The translations under genes and the position numbers were made by a program. The notes below the pieces were generated by a model. That model did no database searches. It saw only the letters and a list, made by a program, of their open reading frames with translations, and was not told the DNA's origin. A stretch of 64,000 nucleotides of DNA, from the NCBI RefSeq assembly GCF_021311115.1, contig NZ_JAJTNP010000006.1, forward strand, positions 62,001 to 126,000. The letters are read 5' to 3'. The DNA comes from Chryseobacterium gwangjuense. GTDB taxonomy: Bacteria; Bacteroidota; Bacteroidia; Flavobacteriales; Weeksellaceae. Of the stretch, positions 55,686-63,658 are shown one piece after another; the first letter of the stretch is position 1, and every line of letters starts with the position of its first letter.

Positions 55686-57965
55686 TTATTCTACACTTGC
55701 GGTTTGAACCTGAGTCGTTTTGATGTCTGTTCCTAATCTTTGCAGGTAAGCAATCATGGCGACAATCTCTCTTTGCTCAAGCGGAACAAATGTTGCTCCT
55801 TTTGCAGCTCTGTCTTTTTCAATTTGCTCTTTTACATCTGTAGCTTCGGAATAAATTCTTTTTACAATTCCTGCTGCCTGATGATCTGCCCATTGATTCG
55901 CCGAGTCTATTTCTGCTTTTGTGTATGGAACATCGAAATAGTTTTTCATTAATTTCATTTTGTCCACCATTTGTGTTTTGTCCAGTTTGTTTGTAATTAA
56001 CCAAGGAAAACGTGGCATAATTGATCCTGCTGAGGTAATTCTTGGGTTATACATATGTTTGAAATGCCATGAATCAGGATTTCTTCCTCCTTCTCTGTGC
56101 AAATCCGGTCCGGTTCTTTTTGACCCCCAAAGGAATGGTCGGTCGTAAATAAATTCTCCTGCTTTAGAATACTGTCCATTCTTCCCTTCAAATCTTACAA
56201 TTTCATCTCTGAATGGTCGTATCATCTGTGAGTGACAAGCATTACAGCCTTCACGGATATATAAATCTCTTCCTTCCAGTTCTAATGGAGAATAAGGTTT
56301 TACAGCAGTAATCGTTGGTACGCTTTGTTTTAAAGTTAATGTAGGAATAATCTCTACCAAACCACCGATCGCAATCGTGATAAAAGCTAATATTGATAAT
56401 AATTTCGGAGTTCTCTCCAGCCATAAATGGAGTCCTTCACCTTCTTTTCTTGTCGTTCCGATATTGGCCAAAGCAGGTGCTTCTGCAGGTACGTTTTTCT
56501 GGAATGATCCTTTTCTTACGGTAGCAATAACGTTTACAACCATTAAGATCGCTCCTGAAATATAAAATAAACCACCCAGGAATCTCATTTTGAAGTATGG
56601 AATGATCGCTGTTACAGTATCCAGCCAGTTTTTCCAAACTAAAGTTCCGTCCGGGTTGAATTGTTTCCACATCAATCCTTGTGTAAATCCTGAAATATAC
56701 ATGGGAACAGCATAGAAAATAATTCCTAAAGTACCCAACCAGAAATGCCAGTTGGCTAGTTTTTTAGACCATAATTCAGTTCTCCACATCACAGGAATAA
56801 GGTAATAGACGATGCCAAAAGCCATAAAACCGTTCCAGCCAAGCGCTCCGATGTGTACGTGACCAATCACCCAGTCAGTATAATGACCTATTTTATTTAA
56901 AGATTTTGTTGCTAAAAGCGGTCCTTCAAAGGTTGCCATACCATAACAGGTAACGGCTACTACGAAGAATTTTAGAATAGGATTTTCTCTTACTTTATCC
57001 CAGGCTCCTCTCAACGTCAAAAGTCCGTTCAGCATTCCTCCCCAAGACGGAGCGATCAGCATGATGGAGAACCCTGTTCCCACTGCTTGAGCCCAAGCCG
57101 GAAGCGCAGTATATTGCAAATGGTGTGGTCCTGCCCAAAGGTAAACGAAGATTAATGACCAGAAGTGAATAATTGATAATTTATAAGAGAATACAGGTCT
57201 TTCAGCAGCTTTAGGTAAGAAATAATACATCAACCCTAAAACAGGAGTCGTTAATACGAATGCTACTGCATTGTGACCGTACCACCACTGAACCAAGGCA
57301 TCTTTTGCTCCTGCATAGATGGAATAAGATTTCCAGCTTGTGAATGATAACGGAACCTCAAGATTATTGAAAATATGAAGCATAGCAACTGCAATCCATG
57401 TTCCAAGGAAAAACCAGATCGCAACATATAAATGTCTTACTCTTCTTTTGGCGATGGTTCCGAACATATTGATCCCAAAAACTACCCATGAAACCGTAAT
57501 TAATATGTCAATCGGCCATTCGTGCTCTGCGTACTCTTTAGAAGTGTTGATTCCCATCAGGAAAGTAATCACTACGCTGATAATCATGATTTGCCAGGTC
57601 CAGAAATGTACCCAGGATAGAGTATCGCTGTACATTCTTGTTTTAAGCAATCTCTGCATGCTATAATAAGCACCACAGAAAAAGGAATTACAGACGAAAG
57701 CAAAAATTACGGCACTCGTATGCAACATTCTGATCCTTCCGAAGCCTAGAGCTCCTTGTGTATTAATCAGTCCCTGAATATTTCCAGATGCTAAACTTTT
57801 AATGGTAGTGTCATCTGTTCCGAATAAAAATTCCGGAAGTTCAGGATAAAAAAGCATCAGTGCAGCGGTAAGCCCGAGTAAAAAACCGACCAAACCGAAT
57901 GCGATTGTGGCATAGAGGAATGCTCTGACAATATTATTGTCATAATTAAATTTTTGCGTCTCCAT
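55686..57965 (-). CDS. ccoN: cbb3-type cytochrome c oxidase, fused CcoN-CcoO subunits
   Basis: 759 residues joining two normally separate subunits. Residues about 1-480 are the 12-helix haem-copper subunit CcoN, with metal-binding histidines in LHTSAVIFAF, WWYGHNAVAF, GPHHLQYTA and VIGHVHIGALGWN. From about 560 on is CcoO, a monohaem cytochrome c with GCNACHSQMIRPFRDE and the Met ligand in SIMPRFPWL. High-affinity terminal oxidase for low oxygen; reduces O2 to water and pumps protons. Fusion of N and O is typical of Bacteroidota. No ccoQ frame lies between it and ccoP. Confidence 0.95.
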   Translation of the reverse strand: METQKFNYDNNIVRAFLYATIAFGLVGFLLGLTAALMLFYPELPEFLFGTDDTTIKSLASGNIQGLINTQGALGFGRIRMLHTSAVIFAFVCNSFFCGAYYSMQRLLKTRMYSDTLSWVHFWTWQIMIISVVITFLMGINTSKEYAEHEWPIDILITVSWVVFGINMFGTIAKRRVRHLYVAIWFFLGTWIAVAMLHIFNNLEVPLSFTSWKSYSIYAGAKDALVQWWYGHNAVAFVLTTPVLGLMYYFLPKAAERPVFSYKLSIIHFWSLIFVYLWAGPHHLQYTALPAWAQAVGTGFSIMLIAPSWGGMLNGLLTLRGAWDKVRENPILKFFVVAVTCYGMATFEGPLLATKSLNKIGHYTDWVIGHVHIGALGWNGFMAFGIVYYLIPVMWRTELWSKKLANWHFWLGTLGIIFYAVPMYISGFTQGLMWKQFNPDGTLVWKNWLDTVTAIIPYFKMRFLGGLFYISGAILMVVNVIATVRKGSFQKNVPAEAPALANIGTTRKEGEGLHLWLERTPKLLSILAFITIAIGGLVEIIPTLTLKQSVPTITAVKPYSPLELEGRDLYIREGCNACHSQMIRPFRDEIVRFEGKNGQYSKAGEFIYDRPFLWGSKRTGPDLHREGGRNPDSWHFKHMYNPRITSAGSIMPRFPWLITNKLDKTQMVDKMKLMKNYFDVPYTKAEIDSANQWADHQAAGIVKRIYSEATDVKEQIEKDRAAKGATFVPLEQREIVAMIAYLQRLGTDIKTTQVQTASVE

Positions 57966-58083
57966 AATTCCTATATTGTTGTACTGAGGTGATATTTACT
58001 TTAAAACAAAAGCTTTTGAGCAAATTTTTAACTTAAGTTTTAAATATCATGTAGCGTAATAATGTTTTGCCAAAGGTATTCAC

Positions 58084-58091
58084 TAACTTTG
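58084..58091 (+). promoter_or_regulatory. -7 promoter element of the XRE gene next to ccoNO
   Basis: TAACTTTG, 56 bp before the ATG. A TTTTG lies upstream but only 14 nt away, shorter than normal. Confidence 0.45.
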
Positions 58092-58147
58092 TGTAAGTCT
58101 AATAGATATACTTCTAAAATATACCAAAAACTACTAAAATAGGGATC

Positions 58148-58441
58148 ATGAAAATATGTGGGCAAAATATTAGGAAAATCAGAAGAAGTAAGGATTTTAC
58201 TCAGGAATATATGGCTTTTGAGATGGGAATTTCTCAAAAAGCATATTCTGATATTGAAAATTCTAAAGTGAAGATCAATCTGGAAATTTTGACTAAAATT
58301 TCTGATATTTTAGAAATTAAGCCTTCCGACATCTGTAGCATTTCTCACAAGTGCGGAAATGACGAATATGAGAATAAGTTTCATGATCTTGTAGAGTACA
58401 TGAAAAAAAATAATATTGCGATTCCGAATGATTATTTATAA
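58148..58441 (+). CDS. XRE-family helix-turn-helix regulator (97 aa)
   Basis: 97 residues. The HTH runs from about 7 to 60: IRKIRRSKDFTQEYMAFEMG, ISQKAYSDIENSKVKINLEI and LTKISDILEIKPSDI. The tail (about 65-97) holds two Cys in or near the HTH end (ICSISHKCGNDEYE) and a coiled, Lys-rich segment. The Cys pair could respond to redox state, which is speculation. It diverges from the cbb3 oxidase genes across about 180 bp, so it is a candidate regulator of them. A strong terminator follows. Confidence 0.88.
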   Translation: MKICGQNIRKIRRSKDFTQEYMAFEMGISQKAYSDIENSKVKINLEILTKISDILEIKPSDICSISHKCGNDEYENKFHDLVEYMKKNNIAIPNDYL

Positions 58442-58465
58442 GTCTTTACCGGATGAAAAATCAAA

Positions 58466-58491
58466 AAGGCTGCTTCAAACGAGGCAGCCTT
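58466..58491. terminator. Bidirectional intrinsic terminator
   Basis: Stem AAGGCTGCTT/GAGGCAGCCTT (10 bp with one G-T) between the XRE gene and the converging phosphodiesterase gene, with A/T runs on both sides. Confidence 0.88.
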
Positions 58492-58510
58492 CATTTTTAT
58501 GTTGAAATTA

Positions 58511-59854
58511 TTATTTGGTCAGTAGTCCCGGATAAAGAATTCCGTCAGTTTTTAAATTAAGGTTCAATAAATAAGCAATTAACGGAGCGATATCTTCTTG
58601 TCCTATTAAAGGAAGTACGGTTCCTGGCTTAATTCCCTTTCCAAAAGCTACAAATCCAGTTTGAATCTCTTTGAAATCGGTTGGAAGATAACCGTGTGTT
58701 CCTCCGTCTGCAGCTTTTAGTAATTCTCCTGTTGCTGTTGCTCCAAAACTTATTCCCTGATATGCTGCTAAAGCTAATGATGCTGTCGGATCTCCTTTGG
58801 CATCTGCAATCTGCTCTTTATTTAATACATGGAACATTTTTTTGTAACCTTCCGGAAGGTTGTTTAAAAGTTCATTGACTTTGTTTAAAGTAGATTTATC
58901 ATTAGGATTTTTCAGATGTAAAAATGCAGAACCTCCGCTTGCTTGAAAATAGGCTTTCCAGTCTTCTTTCTTATCATTGTTGTATAATCCGGCTTTTGCT
59001 AGCATCACGTTAGGATTAAATTGAGTATGAATATCTACAAAACCGTGATCTCCTGTGATAATAAATGTTGTGTTTTCTCCTATTCCGGCTGCTGTTGCTG
59101 CATCTATTAAAGTTTTAATGGCTACATCTGCTCCGGCTACCGCAGAGCGAACTTTATCTCCGTCTCTGCCTTCTTCATGCTCAAAATGATCGGTTGCAGC
59201 AATATGAAGTGCTAAAAATGAAGGTTTATATTTCTTTAAAATATAAGCAGCCATTCTGGTTTTGTTTTGATCACTTACTGCATAATCTAAACTCGCTCCG
59301 TATTCTCCAAATTTACCTACCGCATAATCCTGAACTTCCTGGAAAAGTTCTTTCGGAGTAGATTCCATACTCATAGCTTTTACTTCATCTTTTTTCTCCC
59401 CTTTATTTTTAGGAAGATAAACGTATTCCGGTAAATTGTAGGTAATGGGTGCTCCAACGGTTACCGGCCAGCTTACACCGGCAGTAGTAAGTCCTGCTTC
59501 TTTGGCAACACTGAAAATTGTAGGAACTTTAATATCCTTATAAAACCAAAACCATTCTCCTGTAATTCCTAAAGGTTGAACCGGAGTGTTGTAGTAAATT
59601 CCGTGTTTTGATGGGAGTACCCCGCTTACAATCGTTGTATGTGATGGGTAAGTAACGGTAGGAAAAGATCCTCGAACACCGTTTGCATAAGCCCCTTTTT
59701 TCATCATTTGTCTAAGGTTTACCATCGACCATTCAGGATTTAAATAAAATTCTGGTCGTAGACCGTCCACACTTATTAAAACAACATGGTTGGAATTGTT
59801 TTGAGCTTTAGCCAATCCTGCTGTTAGTGCTAAAAAAAGGAATATTTTTTTCAT
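58511..59854 (-). CDS. Exported alkaline-phosphatase-superfamily nucleotide pyrophosphatase/phosphodiesterase
   Basis: 447 residues with signal peptide MKKIFLFLALTAGLAKAQ. Fits the ENPP branch of the alkaline phosphatase superfamily. First zinc ligand in VVLISVDGLRPEF, the nucleophile Thr and context FPTVTYPSHTTIVSGVLPSKHGI, then HIAATDHFEHEEGRDGD, TTFIITGDHGFVDIH and the last His in DGGTHGYLPTDF. Two zinc ions should be bound. Cleaves phosphodiester or pyrophosphate bonds of nucleotides in the periplasm. Single gene sharing a terminator with the XRE gene. Confidence 0.92.
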   Translation of the reverse strand: MKKIFLFLALTAGLAKAQNNSNHVVLISVDGLRPEFYLNPEWSMVNLRQMMKKGAYANGVRGSFPTVTYPSHTTIVSGVLPSKHGIYYNTPVQPLGITGEWFWFYKDIKVPTIFSVAKEAGLTTAGVSWPVTVGAPITYNLPEYVYLPKNKGEKKDEVKAMSMESTPKELFQEVQDYAVGKFGEYGASLDYAVSDQNKTRMAAYILKKYKPSFLALHIAATDHFEHEEGRDGDKVRSAVAGADVAIKTLIDAATAAGIGENTTFIITGDHGFVDIHTQFNPNVMLAKAGLYNNDKKEDWKAYFQASGGSAFLHLKNPNDKSTLNKVNELLNNLPEGYKKMFHVLNKEQIADAKGDPTASLALAAYQGISFGATATGELLKAADGGTHGYLPTDFKEIQTGFVAFGKGIKPGTVLPLIGQEDIAPLIAYLLNLNLKTDGILYPGLLTK

Positions 59855-60039
59855 TGTATAAATTTTTGCAAGATTAGGATATTAGTGTTAATCAAGTATG
59901 AATAGACTATTAAGTTTAATTTCTTTTAATGATTTGTGATAAAATCAAAATTATATGATGTAAATGAGATCATTTTATGAGTAGTCTGAGCTAGTCTCAG
60001 AGATAAAGTTTTTATATATTTAGACCCATATTTTTCATT

Positions 60040-61464
60040 ATGAACAACGAAAATAAAGGAGAACAAAAAGATTCTTTGGTTAGAGGGCTTACTAACCGAC
60101 ATATTCAATTAATTGCCCTTGGTGGGGCTATCGGTACAGGACTTTTCTTAGGAATTGGTCCGGCTGCGGTATTGGCCGGTCCGTCCGTTATTTTAGGGTA
60201 CGCTTTGGCAGGTATTATTGCTTTCTTTATCATGCGACAATTGGGCGAAATGGTCGTTCAGGAACCGGTTTCGGGAAGTTTTAGTTATTTTGCGTATAAA
60301 TATTGGGGGAGCTTTCCTGGCTTTGCTTCCGGCTGGAATTACTGGATTCTTTATATTTTGGTAAGTATGGCAGAGCTTACGGCTATTGGTCATTACGTTC
60401 ACTTCTGGTGGCCCGAAATTCCACTGTGGGTTTCGAGTTTATTCTTTTTTATTGTGATCAATGCATTAAACCTTGCTTCGGTAAAAGTATATGGAGAGAC
60501 TGAATTTTGGTTTTCTATCATCAAAGTGGTGGCGATTGTTGCCATGATTGTTTTTGGTATTTATCTATTGGTAAGCGGAACAGGAGGTGAAAAGGCCAGT
60601 ATTTCCAATTTATGGAATGATGGCGGTTTTTTCCCGAAAGGATTTTTTAATAAAGATGGCAATGGTTATTCCGGGCTTTTCTCTGCGATGGCGATGATCA
60701 TGTTCTCATTTGGAGGGCTGGAATTGATAGGGATTACTGCTGCAGAAGCTAAAAATCCTGAAAAAACAATTCCTAAAGCAACCAATCAGGTCATTTACAG
60801 AATTTTGATTTTCTATGTGGGGGCATTAGTTATCTTATTTTCATTAAGTCCGTGGAGAGAAATTACTGAGGGAACGAGCCCGTTTGTGATGGTTTTCCAA
60901 AATTTAAATGGATTGGAACTGACGATGTTTGGAAAGATAATTCAATTTAATGTTTTGATTGCCAATGTGCTTAATTTAATTGTATTAACAGCCGCTTTGT
61001 CAGTGTATAACAGCAGTGTTTACAGCAATAGCCGAATGTTATTCGGATTAGCACAACAAGGGAATGCTCCAAAGTTTTTAACGAAATTAAATAAAAGCAG
61101 TGTTCCTACCAATGCGATTCTCATTTCATCTTGTTTTGCAGGGATTTGTATTATTATCAATAAATTGGTTCCTGAAAAAGCTTTTGAATACTTGATGACT
61201 TTGGTAGTTTCTACTTTGATTATCAACTGGCTGATGATTTGTTATACCCATTTGAAGTTTAGAAGAAATAATATTAAATCGGGTGTTGATTTGAAATTTC
61301 CATCTATATTTTATCCGCTATCCAATTATATATGTATTACCTTTTTGTTGTTAATTTTAGTATTAATGAGTATTACGGGCATGGAGATTCAGGTGATTTT
61401 GATTCCGATATGGCTGGCTTTTTTATTTTTAATGTATAAATTATATAAACCGAAATCGAATTGA
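60040..61464 (+). CDS. Amino-acid permease, AroP/PheP-type APC transporter
   Basis: 474 residues with 12 helices. The N terminus RGLTNRHIQLIALGGAIGTGLFLGIG is the APC amino-acid permease signature with the substrate-binding GxGxG loop in helix 1. MRQLGEMVVQEPVSGSFSYFA and MIMFSFGGLELIGITAAEAKNPEKTIPKA are the matching helix 2-3 and helix 6 blocks. It belongs to the aromatic/neutral amino-acid branch of E. coli transporters and imports amino acids with protons; the exact substrate is not readable. Monocistronic with a terminator. Confidence 0.9.
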   Translation: MNNENKGEQKDSLVRGLTNRHIQLIALGGAIGTGLFLGIGPAAVLAGPSVILGYALAGIIAFFIMRQLGEMVVQEPVSGSFSYFAYKYWGSFPGFASGWNYWILYILVSMAELTAIGHYVHFWWPEIPLWVSSLFFFIVINALNLASVKVYGETEFWFSIIKVVAIVAMIVFGIYLLVSGTGGEKASISNLWNDGGFFPKGFFNKDGNGYSGLFSAMAMIMFSFGGLELIGITAAEAKNPEKTIPKATNQVIYRILIFYVGALVILFSLSPWREITEGTSPFVMVFQNLNGLELTMFGKIIQFNVLIANVLNLIVLTAALSVYNSSVYSNSRMLFGLAQQGNAPKFLTKLNKSSVPTNAILISSCFAGICIIINKLVPEKAFEYLMTLVVSTLIINWLMICYTHLKFRRNNIKSGVDLKFPSIFYPLSNYICITFLLLILVLMSITGMEIQVILIPIWLAFLFLMYKLYKPKSN

Positions 61465-61471
61465 AAAATGT

Positions 61472-61497
61472 AAAGGATGGATTTTTATCTATCCTTT
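61472..61497 (+). terminator. Terminator of the permease gene
   Basis: Stem AAAGGATGGA/TCTATCCTTT (one G-T) with a 6-nt loop and a T6 tail. Confidence 0.85.
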
Positions 61498-61585
61498 TTT
61501 ATTTACGATTTACAAATATTTGATTTTATATTTTGGAAAAATAAATAAAAAATGTCTTTTAGTCTTTTGCTTGATATTTATAAAT

Positions 61586-61711
61586 ATGGAAAGATATTTA
61601 CATAAGGAGAATCAATATATTCAATTATTGACTCCTGCAGAACAAGCGTTTTTTAATCCGCAGAGATTGGAAAGAATAATATTTCTGATGAATTACGCAT
61701 CCGTCAGATAG
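61586..61711 (+). CDS. Possible 41-aa protein
   Basis: From the internal Met the frame is MERYLHKENQYIQLLTPAEQ and ends FLMNYASVR. It is charged and well-balanced rather than low-complexity, which is unusual for a chance ORF in this AT-rich spacer. It sits 19 bp upstream of the hairpin behind the first tRNA-Gln. No family is recognised and there is no strong promoter, so it is uncertain. Confidence 0.3.
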   Translation: MERYLHKENQYIQLLTPAEQAFFNPQRLERIIFLMNYASVR

Positions 61712-61731
61712 ATAAACCCATATCTAGCAGT

Positions 61732-61763
61732 AAAAATCCATCCTTGAAAAAGGATGGATTTTT
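61732..61763. terminator. Terminator behind the first tRNA-Gln gene
   Basis: 14-bp stem AAAAATCCATCCTT with its complement around a GAAA loop on the plus strand; it lies just past the 3' end of the tRNA and gives the minus-strand RNA a U-run. It may also serve the small ORF on the plus strand. Confidence 0.85.
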
Positions 61764-61764
61764 G

Positions 61765-61835
61765 TAGACCCACAGGGATTCGAACCCCGACTGACGGTAC
61801 CAAAAACCGGAGTGCTACCGTTACACTATAGGTCT
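61765..61835 (-). tRNA. tRNA-Gln (anticodon TTG), copy 1
   Basis: 71 nt without an encoded CCA. Acceptor AGACCTA pairs with TGGGTCT (one G-U), D-arm GTG/CAC, anticodon arm CCGGT-TTTTGGT-ACCG with TTG at 34-36, T-arm GGGGTTCGAATCCC, discriminator A. The cloverleaf is complete. Confidence 0.93.
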
Positions 61836-61948
61836 ATATTTTTTGGTGAGGCAAATTTACAGATTTTTTCTTTACAAGCAAATCAATTTCATGTTTTTTT
61901 AGTTTTTTGGAAAATATGAAATTGATTAAGGTAATATTTTAAAAACAA

Positions 61949-61975
61949 AAACCACTCTTAAAAAAAGAGTGGTTT
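61949..61975 (-). terminator. Terminator behind the second tRNA-Gln gene
   Basis: 11-bp stem AAACCACTCTT/AAGAGTGGTTT with a U-rich loop and tail in the minus-strand RNA, two bases past the tRNA 3' end. Confidence 0.92.
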
Positions 61976-61976
61976 G

Positions 61977-62047
61977 TAGACCCACAGGGATTCGAACCCC
62001 GAATGACGGTACCAAAAACCGGAGTGTTACCGTTACACTATAGGTCT
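61977..62047 (-). tRNA. tRNA-Gln (anticodon TTG), copy 2
   Basis: 71 nt, identical to copy 1 except for two bases, one in the D arm (CGGTAACAC against CGGTAGCAC) and one between the anticodon and T stems (CATTC against CAGTC). The pairs are otherwise the same, so both should be functional. Confidence 0.93.
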
Positions 62048-62145
62048 GTTTATTTTGGTGATGCAAATTTAAAGCTTTTTTCATTACATGCAAAAACTTT
62101 TTAAACTTTTTTTTAACTTTACTGTACTTTTTATTCACGATAATT

Positions 62146-63168
62146 ATGCTGCTAGACTTCAATAATCTCAATATTAATCAATTATCTGTTGAAACCGAAT
62201 TTGAAATTAAAATTAAAACTTTTTTGGAAGAATGGTTTTCAGATTCCGAAACAGTGAAGGTACAGACTTCGGGTTCTACTGGAGTTCCAAAGGTTTTTGA
62301 TATAGAGAAACAGAAAATGATTAATTCTGCGGAAATGACCTGCAATTTTTTAGGACTAAAAGAGGGAGATGCTGCTTTAATTTGTTTACCTGTTGAATAT
62401 ATTTCAGGGAAAATGATGATCGTGCGTTCTATCATTAGAAAATTAAAATTATTTATTGTTGATCCTTCTGCAAAACCGATTGAAAGTCTAAGTGATGAAA
62501 TTGATTTTTGTGCAATGACACCGCTCCAGGTAGAAAATTCCTTGGACAAATTGCATTTAATTAAAAATTTAATCATTGGAGGAGCTGCGGTTTCGGAAAG
62601 TTTAAAAAAGAAAATTATTCAAATGCTCAAAATATCAAATTCCCCAACTAGGATATTTGAAACCTATGGAATGTCTGAAACACTTTCTCATATCGGACTG
62701 AAGCAGGTTGCTCCAAATCCTGAAAGCTATTTTACCGTTTTTGAAAATGTGGAGATTGCTAAAGATGAAAGAGGCTGTCTGAAAATTTTTGCTCCTAAAG
62801 TAAATGTAGAGGTATTGCAAACTAATGATTTAGTTGAGATTAAAGATGAAAATATGTTTAGGTTTTTAGGGCGAATTGATAATGTCATTAATTCCGGTGG
62901 GGCAAAAATTTTTCCTGAGCAGCTGGAAGCTTTAGTTAAAAAAGAAATTCCGAACGAGGCTGTTTTTTTAGGAATTGATGATGAAAGTTTGGGACAAAAA
63001 TTAGTATTGATTATTGAAGGAGAGCAATCAGAAGCTGTACTGGAAAAAATTTCAAATATTCTGTTTGAGAAAAATTTTCATAAACCGAAAGAAATTATTT
63101 TTATTGGAAAAATTCCCAGAACTCCCAATGGAAAAGTAAATAGAATGGAATTAAAAAATATTTTGTAA
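62146..63168 (+). CDS. menE: AMP-dependent synthetase/ligase, MenE-like (o-succinylbenzoate-CoA ligase)
   Basis: 340 residues, a short adenylate-forming enzyme. The ATP-binding motif is VQTSGSTGVPKVFDI; later come FETYGMSETLSHIGLKQV, the hinge Asp-containing RFLGRIDNVINSGGAKIFPEQLE and the C-terminal catalytic Lys in RTPNGKVNRMELK. This size and motif order match the Bacteroidota proteins annotated as MenE, which attaches CoA to o-succinylbenzoate in menaquinone synthesis. Other men genes are not adjacent, so a different acyl substrate is possible. A TAACTTTA sequence about 30 bp before the start is an imperfect promoter box. Confidence 0.75.
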   Translation: MLLDFNNLNINQLSVETEFEIKIKTFLEEWFSDSETVKVQTSGSTGVPKVFDIEKQKMINSAEMTCNFLGLKEGDAALICLPVEYISGKMMIVRSIIRKLKLFIVDPSAKPIESLSDEIDFCAMTPLQVENSLDKLHLIKNLIIGGAAVSESLKKKIIQMLKISNSPTRIFETYGMSETLSHIGLKQVAPNPESYFTVFENVEIAKDERGCLKIFAPKVNVEVLQTNDLVEIKDENMFRFLGRIDNVINSGGAKIFPEQLEALVKKEIPNEAVFLGIDDESLGQKLVLIIEGEQSEAVLEKISNILFEKNFHKPKEIIFIGKIPRTPNGKVNRMELKNIL

Positions 63169-63199
63169 AGTTTATCTTTACTTTCAACTTCAACTAAAA

Positions 63200-63592
63200 A
63201 TGAAAGATTTTTCAAAAGAACTCAGTTTTAAAACGTCTCGCAGCAGTGGAGCCGGAGGTCAGAATGTGAATAAGGTGGAGACTTCTGTGACGGTTCTTTG
63301 GAATGTTTCAGAGTCTGAATTTTTTAATGACCATCAAAAAGAATTGATTCAAAATAAGTTAAAGAACAGAATCAATGCAGAAGGTTTTTTATTCTTAACG
63401 GTTTCTGAAAGCAGAACCCAATTGATGAATAAGAATAAAGCCATTGAAAAAATCCTGGAAATTGTAGATAAAGCTTTATTTATTCCTAAAAAACGAATTG
63501 CAACAAAACCGTCAAAAGCTAAAAAAGAGAAAAGATTGGATACAAAAAAGAAACTTTCGGAGAAAAAAGAGAACAGAAGGTTTAAGTTTTAG
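63200..63592 (+). CDS. arfB: Ribosome-rescue peptidyl-tRNA hydrolase ArfB (YaeJ)
   Basis: 130 residues. The release-factor-like domain starts at once with FKTSRSSGAGGQNVNKVETSV, the GGQ being at about 19-21. It hydrolyses peptidyl-tRNA on stalled ribosomes without a stop codon. The last 40 residues are very basic (KKRIATKPSKAKKEKRLDTK and beyond, ending NRRFKF), the tail that inserts in the empty mRNA channel. It lacks the codon-recognition domain of RF1/RF2, as expected. It follows menE by about 30 bp and may share its transcript. Confidence 0.95.
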   Translation: MKDFSKELSFKTSRSSGAGGQNVNKVETSVTVLWNVSESEFFNDHQKELIQNKLKNRINAEGFLFLTVSESRTQLMNKNKAIEKILEIVDKALFIPKKRIATKPSKAKKEKRLDTKKKLSEKKENRRFKF

Positions 63593-63636
63593 TAATTCTT
63601 CCCACTTCAAGCACCTATCTTCCAACCCAAAATTCT

Positions 63637-63644
63637 TATCTTTG
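63637..63644 (+). promoter_or_regulatory. -7 promoter element of the deoxyhypusine-synthase-like gene
   Basis: TATCTTTG, an exact TAnnTTTG match 15 bp before the ATG; the leader would be very short, as for pyrG. Confidence 0.55.
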
Positions 63645-63658
63645 CAAAAATTAAAAAA

